Positions 46,501 to 52,804 of a stretch of DNA of 64,000 bases are shown here, piece after piece. A program made the position numbers and the translations under genes. How positions within the stretch are numbered: the stretch's first letter is position 1; each line of letters opens with the position of its first letter. Source of the stretch: Paralithodes platypus (lineage: Eukaryota > Arthropoda > Malacostraca > Decapoda > Lithodidae); contig CM064571.1 in the NCBI GenBank assembly GCA_032716605.1, positions 17,539,862 to 17,603,861 of the forward strand, written 5' to 3'. The notes beneath the pieces were generated by a model, which saw only the letters and a list, made by a program, of their open reading frames with translations, was not told the origin of the DNA and did not search any database.

Positions 46501-48217
46501 GTTCTTAACAGGGCCGCAAGACTAATTTTTGGTGTTCCACCTAGAACTCCTACTACATCTCTTCACATAGAACTGCACTGGCTGCCAGTAAGAGCAAGAA
46601 TAGAATTTAAGTTGTGTTTGGTGACTTTTAAGGTTCTCAAATTTGGTGAGCCTAGGTACCTTGCGGAGCTGCTCAGGCGCCCACCGGCACACCATGGTGT
46701 AGTTGTGCGTCATGACAATGACCCTTTTCGTCTTGATGAACCAAGGGCTTTCCAGCAGTCTTCTTTCTTTGAGAGGTCATTCTCCTACATGGCTCCGAGG
46801 TTGTATAACAGGTTGCCGCTGTCCATGAGACAACTGAGTTCTGTTGAATGCTTCAAGAGACAACTTAAGACTTTTCTCTTTGAGAGAAGCTATGATCTTG
46901 AGAGAGGTGTCATGACAGATGGCTATAGAGTTTAGGCTATTTTGCCACTGCTAGTGATTGTTAAATGTGTGTTGTATATGAGCCTTCTTTTGATGCATTG
47001 ATTTTTGTTCTTTTTTCTTTCTCTTTTCGAGCGCTAGTGAATTCTTCGGAAAAATTGGCGCTTATGAGAAATAAGTAACATGCTTATTATTATTATTATT
47101 ATTATCTAGTCTCTTATATAGCATTTGTTGTCATTGAGGATTCACAAGATTTTTCATATATTTATAGATCATATTGACACACTTATAAATTACCAGAGAC
47201 TATTACCCATCTCTTTGGAGATGGATACTGCCGGTTTACATCTCGGAAAAAACATTTACCAACCTGAGCGAGAGGTGATCCCGGGTCTGGCGGGTAGCAG
47301 GCGGGAACGTTACCACTGAGCTAGCCATGTGGCTAATACAAATAATGACCCACATACTAAAAAAGCAACTATTGAATTATTGGAGATACAGACTCTCATA
47401 CATAGTTTACATGTTTCCACATAGCGATTTTGATAATTTAATTTGACTTTATATTGTCCTTGTCCCAATTTTGGTTTGTTTAGTTTGCAAGTTTTACATT
47501 TTAACAGATGTTTGTATGACACCATCTTTACACACCTCATACTGTACATGTATAATACCGGTACTTTATACAACTACTGTATATCAATTGCACAACTTCA
47601 CATACCAATTGCATGCATAAATATGCGGTAGCCTGCTGTTTGCCACTATTGGCCCGTAGACACAGGACAGGTGGAAACAGGCCCAGAACCCTACCTATCA
47701 TGATCTTATAGATAACCCAGAACCCTACCTATAATAAACTTATAACTAATAATATTGCAAAATTAACAAACCAAAACTGGGACGACACAATATAAAGACA
47801 AAGAACTTATCAAATTCGCTATGCGGAAACAAAACGCTTTAATCAAATGAAACTTTGAAATAAAAGAACACAAAACCACCACATAGGGTGTACATCACTA
47901 CATGAGCAAGTTAATCTGTTTCCCAAGCAAACTAATCGCACATGGAACAACGCACTATCGTCACATTCAAGACAAAAGAACTAATACAAAAACAATCTGT
48001 CAAAAAATACTGTACTGTATAGGCAATATAACTAATAAAAAAACAATCCGTCTTTCAGGTGTGCATTGCGTGGTACCCGTGTGGTCTGAAGTACTGCAAG
48101 GGTCGTGACAACTCTGGCAAGGCCGTGTCCTACCGCTGCGGCATCCGGACCTGTCGCAAGTGTCGGAATTTCTCGTACTTTGTAGCCCAGCAACAGCTCT
48201 GTCTCTGGGACGAGTGA
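28351..48217 (+). CDS. oaf: out at first (OAF) secreted protein, five exons
   Basis: The coding segments 28351-28464, 31341-31475, 34563-34749, 35505-35626 and 48059-48217 join in frame to 237 codons plus stop. They align through their whole length with OAF: GGEVFKETITANI, GEEELGQSQYQVMCFV, AMSKLRQ/KNPGTVRVPEEDRG, CVCHYQ/VCIAWYPCGLKYC, YRCGIRTCRKC and the terminal QLCLWDE. OAF is a secreted cysteine-rich protein of uncertain role, first named in Drosophila. All borders follow AG/GT. The first exon with start codon and signal peptide is not found and may lie upstream of the window or in unrecognised sequence. Introns are 2876, 3087, 755 and 12432 bp and hold most of the transposons described here. 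Confidence 0.9.
28465..28569. other. start of oaf intron, no feature
   Basis: Short intronic stretch before the LINE fragment; nothing else is recognisable. Confidence 0.4.
28570..29265 (+). mobile_element. 3' end of another LINE in oaf intron
   Basis: Three broken frames give LINE C-terminal blocks: DKFCYLGDTISAGGG (28660), YALCVRSAMTYASETWAIK and MVRWMCGAKLQDR (28800-28940), then KNWVKRCR-type and GPRKTWDW (29040-29120), EAALNRVAWNAAIR (29170-29215). The end carries a short TATG repeat (29249-29262). Another scrap of this family (EAALDRVAWKA) is at 50475-50600. Confidence 0.7.
29266..30095. other. intronic stretch with no recognised feature
   Basis: Repeated GTACAGTAC words (29990-30085) and no coding or repeat structure that I can name. 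Confidence 0.4.
30100..30729. mobile_element. TTAA-flanked MITE (GTCTAATGATAGCCA family) with nested MITE
   Basis: TTAA at 30096-30099 and 30730-30733. The ends read CCCCTTCTGTACTG and CCCCTTCATTACCG (as complement). The core word GCGTCTAATAGTAGCCAGCA (30676-30695) marks the same family as 50427-50790, 50874 onward, 51985-52185 and 53612-53810. A second TTAA MITE (30166-30588) is inserted in it. Confidence 0.65.
30166..30588. mobile_element. TTAA-flanked MITE, GGCGG family, nested
   Basis: TTAA at 30162-30165 and 30589-30592. The left end CCCCTTATTGGCGGTGCTCG with ACTTAAGTCGTG matches the right end, reversed, of the element at 33502-33980. TTAA duplication points to piggyBac-type mobilisation. 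Confidence 0.6.
30930..31295. mobile_element. TTAA-flanked hairpin MITE, copy 1
   Basis: TTAA at 30926-30929 and 31296-31299. The ends are GGGAGCCCACC and GGGGGGTCACC (complement). Long arms (CTTGTATCCGTTCGGCCCCA and complement, CCTGGCGAGTGGTAGCGAGC and complement) fold the whole 366 bp. A near twin lies at 49527-49902. Confidence 0.75.
31341..31475 (+). CDS. oaf: oaf exon
   Basis: Acceptor TTTGTTTCAG before 31341, donor GTTGGT after 31475; 45 codons, phase 0 at both ends. It encodes ELQIFKVIVLGEEELGQSQY to AMSKLRQ, the best conserved block of OAF. Confidence 0.92.
31521..31918 (-). mobile_element. GATA-tailed SINE, nearly complete copy
   Basis: Tail (CTAT)8 at 31521-31552, body, and both head blocks at the right end. 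The flanking (TAA)n-type sequence on both sides (31502-31520 and 31926-31944) looks like a target duplication in a microsatellite. It lies 45 bp inside the oaf intron; frames reading through it are not genes. Confidence 0.75.
31965..32171. repeat. foldback family with variable arms, copy 1
   Basis: Arms of about 62 bp (ACTATAGTCTATTTGCTGTA and GGCGAGAAATCATGACCTCT, with complement) enclose a core GAGCTAATATTTAGACCATT. The core recurs at 48618, 49981, 52973 and 56343. Confidence 0.75.
32484..32960. mobile_element. non-autonomous piggyBac derivative
   Basis: TTAA at 32480-32483 and 32961-32964. The left terminus CCCTCCAGCCCCGGC resembles CCCTCCTGGCCCGGG of the full piggyBac at 57688. A block of about 80 bp beginning AGAATGGCATTAAGTAGAGC lies 150 bp from the end in both elements. 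No frame of its own; ORFs across it are chance. Confidence 0.7.
33502..33980. mobile_element. TTAA-flanked MITE, GGCGG family
   Basis: TTAA at 33498-33501 and 33981-33984. The right end (complement CCCTTCTTTGGCGGCGCG, then ACTTATGTCGTGTG) matches the left end of 30166-30588. ACACGACATAAGTT occurs twice near the right end. Confidence 0.55.
34040..34270. repeat. hairpin element, copy 1 (oaf intron)
   Basis: Arms CACTTGCGAGTTTC with ATAAGGAAGTTGGAGC, and complement, about 60 bp each. The relative at 48241-48470 begins 24 bp after the oaf stop codon. Confidence 0.7.
34563..34749 (+). CDS. oaf: oaf exon
   Basis: Acceptor TGACCCCCAG before 34563, donor GTTAGT after 34749; 187 bp, phase 0 in and phase 1 out. 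It encodes KNPGTVRVPEEDRGTEEVEL and on to DRDIKLWATHRT, matching the middle of OAF including the conserved Cys in PRLCSLAP. Confidence 0.9.
34886..34957 (+). repeat. tRNA-like relic in oaf intron
   Basis: TGGTGTAATGGTTACAG (A-box region) and GGTTCGAATGCC (B box) at tRNA spacing. Stems are imperfect. Likely the head of a decayed SINE. Confidence 0.5.
35249..35469 (-). mobile_element. SINE with (AAC)n tail, truncated copy
   Basis: The direct repeat GTAAGGAGTT at 35239-35248 and 35470-35479 is the target duplication. The body matches the 3' half of the SINE at 60447-60965, including the shared GCTGTCTGACCGAACAGCCC block. Only two tail units are left. Confidence 0.8.
35505..35626 (+). CDS. oaf: oaf exon
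   Basis: Acceptor CATGTTACAG before 35505, donor GTACAG after 35626; 122 bp, phase 1 in, phase 0 out. It encodes ELDGDWSLVSDVTHHL to TTPCVCHYQ; the Cys pair is conserved in OAF. Confidence 0.88.
35717..35998 (+). pseudogene. L2 ORF1 C-terminus with zinc knuckles
   Basis: The frame reads CYNCQGFGHTSDRC (a CCHC knuckle), then CNFCAGTHNSKDC and CINC with a later HFASSRNC. Such knuckles bind the element's RNA. No start codon; a stop at 35714 marks the truncation point. It overlaps the start of ORF2 in another frame. Confidence 0.7.
36001..37292 (+). pseudogene. L2 ORF2, endonuclease part, frameshifted
   Basis: The first frame (to about 36580) shows LLNVRSLRNKMDHI, LTETWL, GGGVAVVYS, VVYRPGHRG and MCGDFNYWVD, so the catalytic residues look intact. 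A one-base shift near 36575-36590 moves to the second frame (LDLVFSPVGCG-type text, then TSDHALITFSFDF), which runs to the DIRS insertion at 37293 through the linker region (RRVRRRAEREWRKNK). Its codon phase at 37292 fits that of the part resuming at 45310. Confidence 0.75.
37293..37350 (+). repeat. DIRS left inverted terminal repeat
   Basis: Reads AGTGGCCCCTCCATCATTGACG then GTAGTTTGAATCTACCGCGCA in part; the complement of both blocks is near the right end (45180-45275). The right copy has about 45 bp more between the blocks, so the two repeats are unequal. Confidence 0.75.
37351..38739 (+). other. DIRS untranslated leader
   Basis: No convincing frame. The hairpin word ACCCGGCGGGT or close forms occur at about 37735, 37892, 38099, 38249 and 38592, and the pair GGTGATAC..CAGTATCGC near 38170 and 38320. 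These short inverted words may be structural or regulatory. Confidence 0.5.
38740..39110 (+). pseudogene. DIRS upstream gag-like frame
   Basis: A frame from ATG at 38740 encodes a Cys-rich segment (CITPTC, CIRCVRC, CSFCSQL) that looks like a small metal-binding domain and continues to about 39110. The main gag-RT frame opens only after a stop near 39064. Either this is a separate small protein or a frameshift has cut the gag N-terminus off. No way to decide from one copy. Confidence 0.45.
39117..42371 (+). CDS. DIRS gag-reverse transcriptase ORF
   Basis: The 1084-codon frame has a Ser/Arg/Lys-rich N-terminus (residues 1-110), a long gag-like middle (about 320-720; for example WVPLNPSKPELAQP, PREWFIQGNKSKK) and a Pro/Gly/Gln-rich linker. 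The reverse transcriptase follows from about 815, with VDLSYLNRHI, SLDLTDAYWHV, RMPFGLNLAPRLF and the catalytic box WYLDDWLVV. No ATG near the first codons; GTG at 39117 is only the first possible start and the true one may be upstream. A TGA at 42369-42371 ends the frame, although the RNase H text continues in the same frame. Confidence 0.85.
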   Translation: MDTSKRPREPTPPAATSSSQARSRSRSPLRQRSSSRASSPASKKCKTEASPSGHGGDSSKPKSSSRSHHSHKSSKKDSHKKSSRHSTKSSASHRTSTPENVSVTASEYSEAPVPKQDLPIDILTLETESSGNSIIENVSDSQESVGQSLGVWRFAQPGSDHPRSTLTSHTVADVHRDAATPSSIPDLSWKQGAPASAGSSQEDREEQDEVSLISDRDGQGSGSGLDAAHDNTDLPESSASNQFVTAQEIDGLLTHALSNFFNQQRENPTMDLGAPLTSSAVRPLITSIDLSKIPNPPTLSPAGSSKPATAAFTTSNVRVITDVNPPPLDKAPLRKVAMPLLYGPDESWVPLNPSKPELAQPTLSGELPVPREWFIQGNKSKKLRALDALGNVLDINIKAIPSYYHQDYFVYASKPALPPASASKLFSDWSKLDGFNDIKALSALTPELDLQTVTDETANPVLKVGQLGPGPWVDWEVEAQNFATTFTSKSSHQIPQDTHSWFSMPVGSAGGVPSALFSFLAAPKINLCELKEPFTTPTPSHLDREFRLRGKAFRLFSQYIVSQQVAKSLLRSTQAIADADARRSVELSRRLILQSSIQSLGDIRTALLEAVRARQDLRMSLVRKLPDRIANQVVMSPVLTPSLMSPDVWRTVFNMAQAVKHSPAQAKKPAFNFPKPKPPTKAQPGGSKPFLPPKSSQSPLGQFRHRQRGFSGQRGRGQYKPGQGQSSAHTSQPAKRPTPPNPPSFSLPVPVLEPEEPREVQPANPCLLTGSFRTCHQAWPLKTWARMVARKGITWQWLRRPRLRQPTTANCVSLEVESLVQEMIAKNVIIPVPPDYPVFTSKLFLVPKRDSVQMRPVVDLSYLNRHIYNESFRMLTVHQIRLTLSPGGWMCSLDLTDAYWHVSVNKRFQRFLALRIRHQNFVFQRMPFGLNLAPRLFTKLVRQALMPLLKQGIRVLWYLDDWLVVAETQHLCIKHVNIILNHVKTLGFKVNLVKSNLVPSRVIQWIGLVWDTAALTLSQSVDNRNRFRRKLFRFLHSLTTTRRVWESLVGSLNWIQLTVKLGRLKVKRLILEGNKYFPLLPAGK
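42372..43265 (+). CDS. DIRS RNase H region (same frame after TGA)
   Basis: The frame continues after the TGA with WPIPKLIHTLLAVW, then PTVWVDTDASGTIGWG (RNase H first Asp), HINVKELL (Glu), FRMDNLNAVHCI (Asp) and GVANVWADALSR (last Asp). It degrades RNA in RNA-DNA hybrids during reverse transcription. All four catalytic positions are present. It ends at 43265, inside the start of the recombinase frame. Confidence 0.8.
   Translation, partial: WPIPKLIHTLLAVWAKRETLHSIMSWTSPPPTVWVDTDASGTIGWGFQSNQGHQGQGLWSHLEISHINVKELLVPLYFLQAHGPALRGKSVAFRMDNLNAVHCIQKQGSTRSRKLLLVSEEIFVLATSLDIYLHASYLPGVANVWADALSRRQSTTVEWELKQPIFDLMIAELSHPQVDLFASEETHKLPLYLTRRAITPAGGPDALVTDWNRWSSIYLFPPPDASLMCHVVNKLRVYRGLVSLIAPLWPAQVWYQQLIMWCPDPVSLPVGYFHLDTIGNLETSLTFALWTFRRPSG
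43230..44218 (+). CDS. DIRS tyrosine recombinase
   Basis: The C-terminal 325 codons of the frame open from 41411 encode a phage-integrase-type recombinase. The N-terminal core-binding part runs TKRQYQSHWKAFTSWI to LTAIRVPF; catalytic residues are visible as Arg in LLALATGNRVSELAAM, His-x-x-Arg in AHDLRKWAAS and Tyr in FLSRYLSVAL. It would join the circular DNA copy to its target. A Met at about 43240 (MDIQEAKWL) is the likely start. The frame overlaps the RNase H end by about 30 bp. It looks intact. Confidence 0.85.
44219..45309 (+). repeat. DIRS 3' region with internal complementary region and right terminus
   Basis: 44219-44780 is untranslated. 44787-44884 holds the complement of both element ends back to back. 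The right inverted terminal repeat (about 44885-45309) includes TTTTTTACGAAGTTTTTTCG (45068) and ends with GGAGTCAAACCTATAAT. A decayed solo relative of this end is at 56628-56960. Confidence 0.8.
45310..46935 (+). pseudogene. L2 ORF2, reverse transcriptase part
   Basis: An unbroken frame of 541 codons after the DIRS insertion: [92 protein letters not shown] (catalytic Asp pair) and the C-terminal RRCLLTLVHSLVFSRVDYCN, LHWLPVRARIEFKLC and FFERSFSYMAPRLYNRLP. The catalytic region looks undamaged. The frame before 45310 belongs to the DIRS end. Confidence 0.85.
47262..47337 (-). repeat. tRNA-like relic in last oaf intron
   Basis: On the - strand, TGGCTAGCTCAGTGGTAACG (A box) and GACCCGGGATC (damaged B box) at tRNA spacing. 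The acceptor stem is not convincing. Confidence 0.5.
47410..47965. repeat. CTTGCAAACTAAACAAACC repeats, inverted pair
   Basis: A reversed unit at 47413-47505 (TTTGGTTTGTTTAGTTTGCA) faces a forward unit at 47753-47965. Other units: 51200-51297, 55524-55745, 57546-57680, 62066-62120 (forward) and 62233-62320 (reverse). A full unit of about 220 bp also contains CGCTATGTGGAAACAACGC and CATAGGGTGTACATTACTA. Non-coding; family unknown. Confidence 0.7.
48059..48217 (+). CDS. oaf: oaf last exon
   Basis: Acceptor CCGTCTTTCAG before 48059; 52 codons then TGA at 48215-48217. It encodes VCIAWYPCGLKYCKG, then YRCGIRTCRKCRNFSYFV and QQQLCLWDE, the conserved cysteine-rich end of OAF, with all Cys positions expected for the family. 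Confidence 0.93.
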   Translation: MCIAWYPCGLKYCKGRDNSGKAVSYRCGIRTCRKCRNFSYFVAQQQLCLWDE

Positions 48218-48240
48218 AGAGTCAGTCAGTAACCAACGCC

Positions 48241-48470
48241 AATTGACAACTTGCGAGTATCGTTCTATAAGAAAGTTGGAGCTGTAGACATTGATATTAA
48301 GCAGAATTACCAGCTAAAATACGGTTGTAGTACATTTATGAATACATAGATCCAAATTCATTATACTGTACATACTATTCATCAGAAGCCTACATTATTA
48401 TTTAATTTATGTTTTATATCGGTTTACAGCTCCAACTTCCTTATAGTCTGAAACTTGCAAGTGGTCAATT
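48241..48470. repeat. hairpin element, copy 2, just after the oaf stop
   Basis: Arms ACTTGCGAGTATCGTTCTAT with GAAAGTTGGAGCTGTAGACA and complement. It would lie in the 3' untranslated region of oaf if that extends over 250 bp. Related to 34040-34270. Confidence 0.7.
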
Positions 48471-48617
48471 TCTCAATGGTGACGAGAGTTAGGAGCGCCT
48501 CAAAATAGATCTGGAAATTGTCATGAGAATAGATGCCATTGGAGTTGCCTGCCAATATTTGTTTTGTTTTCCCGTATACAGTACCAGTATCACAATATGG
48601 CATCTTATATCAATACC

Positions 48618-48836
48618 AACTATAGTCTATTCGCTGTAACTAGGTGAGAAATCATGACCTCTAACCTCTGTAACTCAAATACGACTAGAGTAATCGAGCT
48701 AATATGTCTACCATTTGGGAAGAGTCAGTCAAGGAATAGATGTGGAAATTTACAGCCAATTTGCTCCAGCCCTTTTTGAGTTACATAGGATAGAGGTCAT
48801 GATTTCTCGCCTACTTGCAGCGAATATATTTTACCA
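48618..48836. repeat. foldback family with variable arms, copy 2
   Basis: Arms and core both resemble copy 1 (31965-32171): CTATAGTCTATTCGCTGTAA, core GAGCTAATATGTCTACCATT, and complement of the arm at the right. Confidence 0.75.
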
Positions 48837-48945
48837 ACCCTGATTCCCAAAATGGTGACAATGGTGGAATGGGTCACATACTCAAAACAATTACCATGTC
48901 ACATTTGTCATTTCTTGGCAGCCAATGTTCTATCACTCGCATTAA

Positions 48946-49261
48946 GGGGAGATGGGCCGTCTTTCTGGACACGCTTCTCCCTCATTCTTAGCCCCATTAG
49001 TTTGGCGATTTTAAGACCTTTCAATATTAGGACTTTTTGTGTCATTTAGGTGTCAATTTTTTCCTGGCGAGCGATAGCGAGCCTGTAATTTAGGAGTAAC
49101 CGGCCATAGGCCGGGAAATTTTTCTACCGAAAAATGTACAAATATATCTTGAAAAGGGATCCTGGGGTTGTTTTTTTATTAAAGTTTGATGGAGGTCTAG
49201 GGAGGAAACTAAAAAATAATTAATAAATGAAAAAATCAAGCAAAAAGTGAAGTATCTCCCC
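48946..49261. mobile_element. TTAA-flanked MITE, GGGGAGAT family
   Basis: TTAA at 48942-48945 and 49262-49265; ends GGGGAGATGGG and GGGGAGATACT (complement). The interior carries TTCCTGGCGAGCGATAGCGA and AATTTTTCTACCGAAAAATG, shared with 51302-51656. Confidence 0.7.
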
Positions 49262-49526
49262 TTAACGCTACTCAAACCACGGCATAAAGCTATGACTGCC
49301 TGCTTATGGCCCGAGTGTGGTGGTGGGAAGTATCAAAGTGATAAGCTGCGACATCTTAAGCCTTTTATAACCTCACATTGTAACTTGCATAACATTTTTC
49401 TACCGAAAAATGTACAAATCTATCTTGTGGGTGTTTTTTAAAGTTTGATAGAGGTTTAGAGAGCAAACTGAACCCCCTCCTTAAACCATTGAATTATGCT
49501 GCACAATACCGTCTGAGCTCCCTTAA

Positions 49527-49902
49527 TTACGGGGGTGACCTGTTTTTGCTCTGTCCTTTTCCATCTTTCTCTGGCTTGTATCCATTTGGCCCCATTCAGC
49601 CTGCTGTTTTAAGACGTTTATCCCCATCCAGATGTCAATTTCTTACTGGTGAGTGGTAGCGAGCCAGCATATTTTTAATTTTTGTTAGACAGCAGGCTAA
49701 ATTTGTACATTTTTCGATAGAAAAATGTCTCCGGCGAAGCCGGATTTCTTCATATAATGCTGGCTCGTTATCGCTCGCCAGGAAGAAATCGACACCTAGA
49801 TGGGGATAAACGTCTTAAAATAGTTGGCTGAATGGGGCCGAATGGATACAAGCCAGAGAAAGAGAGAAAAGGACAGAAATAACACAAAGCAGGTCACCCC
49901 CC
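49527..49902. mobile_element. TTAA-flanked hairpin MITE, copy 2
   Basis: TTAA at 49523-49526 and 49903-49906; twin of 30930-31295 with the same long arms. The left end has a few extra bases (TTAC before GGGGGTGACC). Confidence 0.7.
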
Positions 49903-49980
49903 TTAATTAACCACCCGCTACCTTATAACATTGAGTAATTTATGAGTTGAGATTATCATAACATATCAATACTGTACTAT

Positions 49981-50178
49981 AGGTAGTGCCAACCAACTTG
50001 ATCTTTGACATCTCTGTAACTCAAAAGGGCCTAGAGCAAACTGGCTGTAAATATCCACACCTATTTCCTGGTGGACTCTTCCCAAATGATAGAAACGTCA
50101 GCCCAATTGCTTTATTTTCATTTTGAGTTATAAGAAGTTAAGGGGTCAAGATTATTGTCAAGTTCGTTGGCACTACCT
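49981..50178. repeat. foldback family with variable arms, copy 3
   Basis: Outer arms AGGTAGTGCCAACCAACTTG and complement are self-matched but unlike those of copies 1 and 2. Inner text (CTCTGTAACTCAAA, a CTGTAAATATCCACACCTAT core in reverse) is shared. Confidence 0.7.
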
Positions 50179-50426
50179 ATATCAACTTAATGTTTGTGTT
50201 AATAATGCTCCTTTAAGCGATGAAATATAAATCTTAACTCTCAATCAGTTCAAAAGTGAGATTTACCTACCATATCAATAGTTATGTCTGTATAGTCACG
50301 CTTAGAAGTCATGACCTACCTCAATGATTTCAACTTTATTAAATAAAGAATAAACAGATTGTTAAAAATATGGATAAAGCCTTTATATTAAAGCTTCAGT
50401 AATAATTGTTCAGTACTTTATCTTAA

Positions 50427-50790
50427 CCACTTCAGTATGGGTGGTGCCATTATTCCAATGTTCAAAATAAAGAAATTGACAACAGAGGCAGCCCTTGACA
50501 GGGTTGCCTGGAAAGCCACAATTTAGAATGTGAAACTGTAACCACATTCTCTGTGGACAAAGTGGTCTTTAAACTTATATGTATTTTTTTATTTATTTTT
50601 TTCTATGTGAGTATCTACAGTATGTACTGTATTAGGCAATTGTATGCAGCTTAGGAAGGACGTCTAGTAATCAGAGATGTTATTTATCTTCATTAATTGA
50701 CTATTATAAATCCTTGCTAAGCAGAGTAAAATCGTCTAATGATAGCCACATTTAAGCTAAAATGTAATAATTTCACCCATACTGAGTGGG
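50427..50790. mobile_element. GTCTAATGATAGCCA-family MITE with LINE scrap inside
   Basis: TTAA at 50423-50426 and TTAC at 50791-50794. Ends CCACTTCAGTATGGGTG and complement CCACTCAGTATGGGTG. Core AATCGTCTAATGATAGCCAC at 50731. A scrap of the 28570-type LINE end (AGGCAGCCCTTGACAGGGTT) lies at 50475-50600. Confidence 0.65.
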
Positions 50791-50873
50791 TTACGAAAGG
50801 AAAGTGGAGTTGAATTTGTGAAGGTAAGACACGACTTGAGGCCATGACTGTACTTAGCCCTTACATTAGTTAA

Positions 50874-51045
50874 CCCTCTCAAGATTCTATGATGCATTTC
50901 TTCTCTATTTTCTGGCTATTACTTAATGATTTTATTCAAATTAGGAAGGGTATGCGTACCCTTTATCCACAGAGAGACAGATCCTCCCTAAAATGCATAA
51001 AATCGTCTAATGATAGCCAGAATAAACTGCTATAACTCGCTTATA
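50874..51045. mobile_element. GTCTAATGATAGCCA-family MITE, right end lost
   Basis: TTAA at 50870-50873, left end CCCTCTCAAGATTC, core AATCGTCTAATGATAGCCAG at 51001. The right terminus is not recognisable. Confidence 0.5.
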
Positions 51046-51301
51046 ATTCTCTGGAGCAGCTTGTGCAATTAACGTATGTAACTTAGATGTAAGGTTTTTG
51101 TACTGGATATTATATAAGGTGTGTGCCATATATTTAATGTGTGCCATAAACTTAACAAACCTAATAGTGTATCAGCCAAATTCAGTTAACTTATAATGTA
51201 AAACTTGCAAAATAAACAAACCAAAACTTTGACGAACACAGTAAAAAGACAGAACAACTTATCAAAATCGCTATGTGGAAACAACGCTTAAGGGGGGATG
51301 G

Positions 51302-51656
51302 GCCGGTTTTCTTGACCACTTTCTCCCTCATGTTTAGCCCCATTAGTTTTCAGATGTTAAGATGTTTGCCCCATTAGTTAGTCGATTTTAAGACCTTTCG
51401 CCCCATTTCGTCGTCAATATTTAGACCTTTCGTGCTATTTAGGTTTCAATTTTTTCCCTGGCGAACGAAAGTGAGCCTGTAATGTTGGAAGAACCGGCCG
51501 AGGCCGGGAAATTTTTCTACCGAAAAATGTACAAATTAATCTAGAAGGGCGATCTAATGGATGTTTTTTTTAATTTGATGGAGGTCTACGGAGGAAATTA
51601 GAAAAATAATGAATACTGTACATGCAAAAATCGCCCAAAAAGTGAACCATCCCCCC
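51302..51656. mobile_element. TTAA-flanked MITE, GGGGGGATGG ends
   Basis: TTAA at 51298-51301 and 51657-51660, with matching ends GGGGGGATGG. It is inserted in a CTTGCAAACTAAAC-type repeat unit directly after its CAACGC word. Confidence 0.75.
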
Positions 51657-51798
51657 TTAATTAAAATAATAATTCTTTTCAGGTCAGTAATTTCAGTTAA
51701 TCATGCTGTAATATGGGTCAGTTGAGTAGTCATTTCATCATTATCAACTTTCTGGATTTTCTAAATTGGTTACCAAATCGTCATTTTGGACTAACTAA

Positions 51799-51981
51799 AG
51801 CCGGTATCACACGAGCGTTTTTTCCCTCAACACTGGTCTGGCAGCTTGTGAGGTCAACATTTACAATATTTCGGTCACCTAAATGCATCTACCATCAGTC
51901 TAGTTTCCGATTCCAGAAATGTTGCCAGAAATTTTTTGATTATAGAATGTTGACTATAAAGGCTCTCGTGTGATACCGGCT
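51799..51981. mobile_element. Harbinger-like MITE, copy with TAA duplication
   Basis: AGCCGGTATCACACGAG ends, TAA at 51796-51798 and 51982-51984. Shorter than the copy at 19372-19601. Confidence 0.7.
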
Positions 51982-51984
51982 TAA

Positions 51985-52185
51985 GGGTACCAGGGACGTT
52001 ATTTTCATCATATTCTGGCAACTATGAGACAATTTAATTCAGCTTGGGAAGGATCCATAGCAATAATATGACTTCAAACTATCTAAACCAACCCTTTTAA
52101 CTACTACAGATCCTTCATAAGTTGCATAAAATTGTCTAAATAGAGCTAGAATAATATATAACACACGTCGCTGGTACTCAAAGGG
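51985..52185. mobile_element. GTCTAATGATAGCCA-family MITE
   Basis: TTAA at 51981-51984 and 52186-52189; core ATAAAATTGTCTAAATAGAG. It abuts the Harbinger-like MITE, sharing its last bases as target. Confidence 0.6.
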
Positions 52186-52207
52186 TTAATGCAATAGTCT
52201 TACTTAA

Positions 52208-52800
52208 GGGGAGATTTCCACTTGAGCGATTTTTTTCTGGACACCTCTCTCTCTCTCTCATGTTTAGCCCCATTGCTTTTGAGATTTAATAACGTTCGCC
52301 CCATTAGTTTGGCGATTTTATGAACTTATGCACCATTTCTATCAATTTCAAGATCTTTATTGCCATTTACGTGTCAATTTTTTTCTACCAAAAAATGTAC
52401 AAATATATCTTGAAAGGGGGTCTAGGGGGTGTATTTTTAACCCTCGGAATCTGGGAGGCTTCATATGAGGCAAACAAAAATATTGGCAGGAATCCGGGAG
52501 GCCTCATATGAGGCAAAATGCGCGGCTAAAAATCGCTGCTAAAATCACCATAACTCGGCAACCACGCGTTGTAGCGATGTCATCTCAACGGCAGTCTACA
52601 GACAACAAAACGTTCTACAATTTGCAAAAAATTGACTGCTCTAGGTGGTCTCAATTAGTAGCTACTGAATTATGAAGCTTGACTGTACGAAAATGGCCCC
52701 GGACACAGAGATCGGGGATCATATGAGGCCCCCCGGATCCGATGGGTTAAGCTTGATGGAGGTCTAGGGAACAGACTAAAAACCTTCTAGTTCAACAGAC
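52208..52800. mobile_element. GGGGAGAT-family MITE with nested MITE
   Basis: TTAA at 52204-52207, left end GGGGAGAT. The interior matches 48946-49261 and resumes after the nested element with GCTTGATGGAGGTCTAGGG. The right end is lost next to the AAC-tailed LINE end at 52805. Confidence 0.6.
52441..52746. mobile_element. TTAA-flanked MITE with CCCTCGGAATC ends, nested
   Basis: TTAA at 52437-52440 and 52747-52750. Ends CCCTCGGAATCTGGGAGGC and CCCATCGGATCCGGGGGGC (complement). TTCATATGAGG or CTCATATGAGG occurs three times inside. Inserted into a TTAA of the surrounding MITE. Confidence 0.75.
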
Positions 52801-52804
52801 TATA

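Larger units (their letters stand above)
35717..47105 (+). mobile_element. L2-type LINE, split by a DIRS element
   Basis: ORF1 tail with zinc knuckles (35717-35998), ORF2 endonuclease (36001-37292), then after the DIRS insertion the reverse transcriptase (45310-46935), a 150-bp 3' untranslated part and an (ATT)n tail (47085-47105). The family call rests on the LDPINVSKLP-type block, the [13 protein letters not shown] motif and the short microsatellite tail. It is 5'-truncated inside ORF1 and lies wholly in the last oaf intron. Confidence 0.8.
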
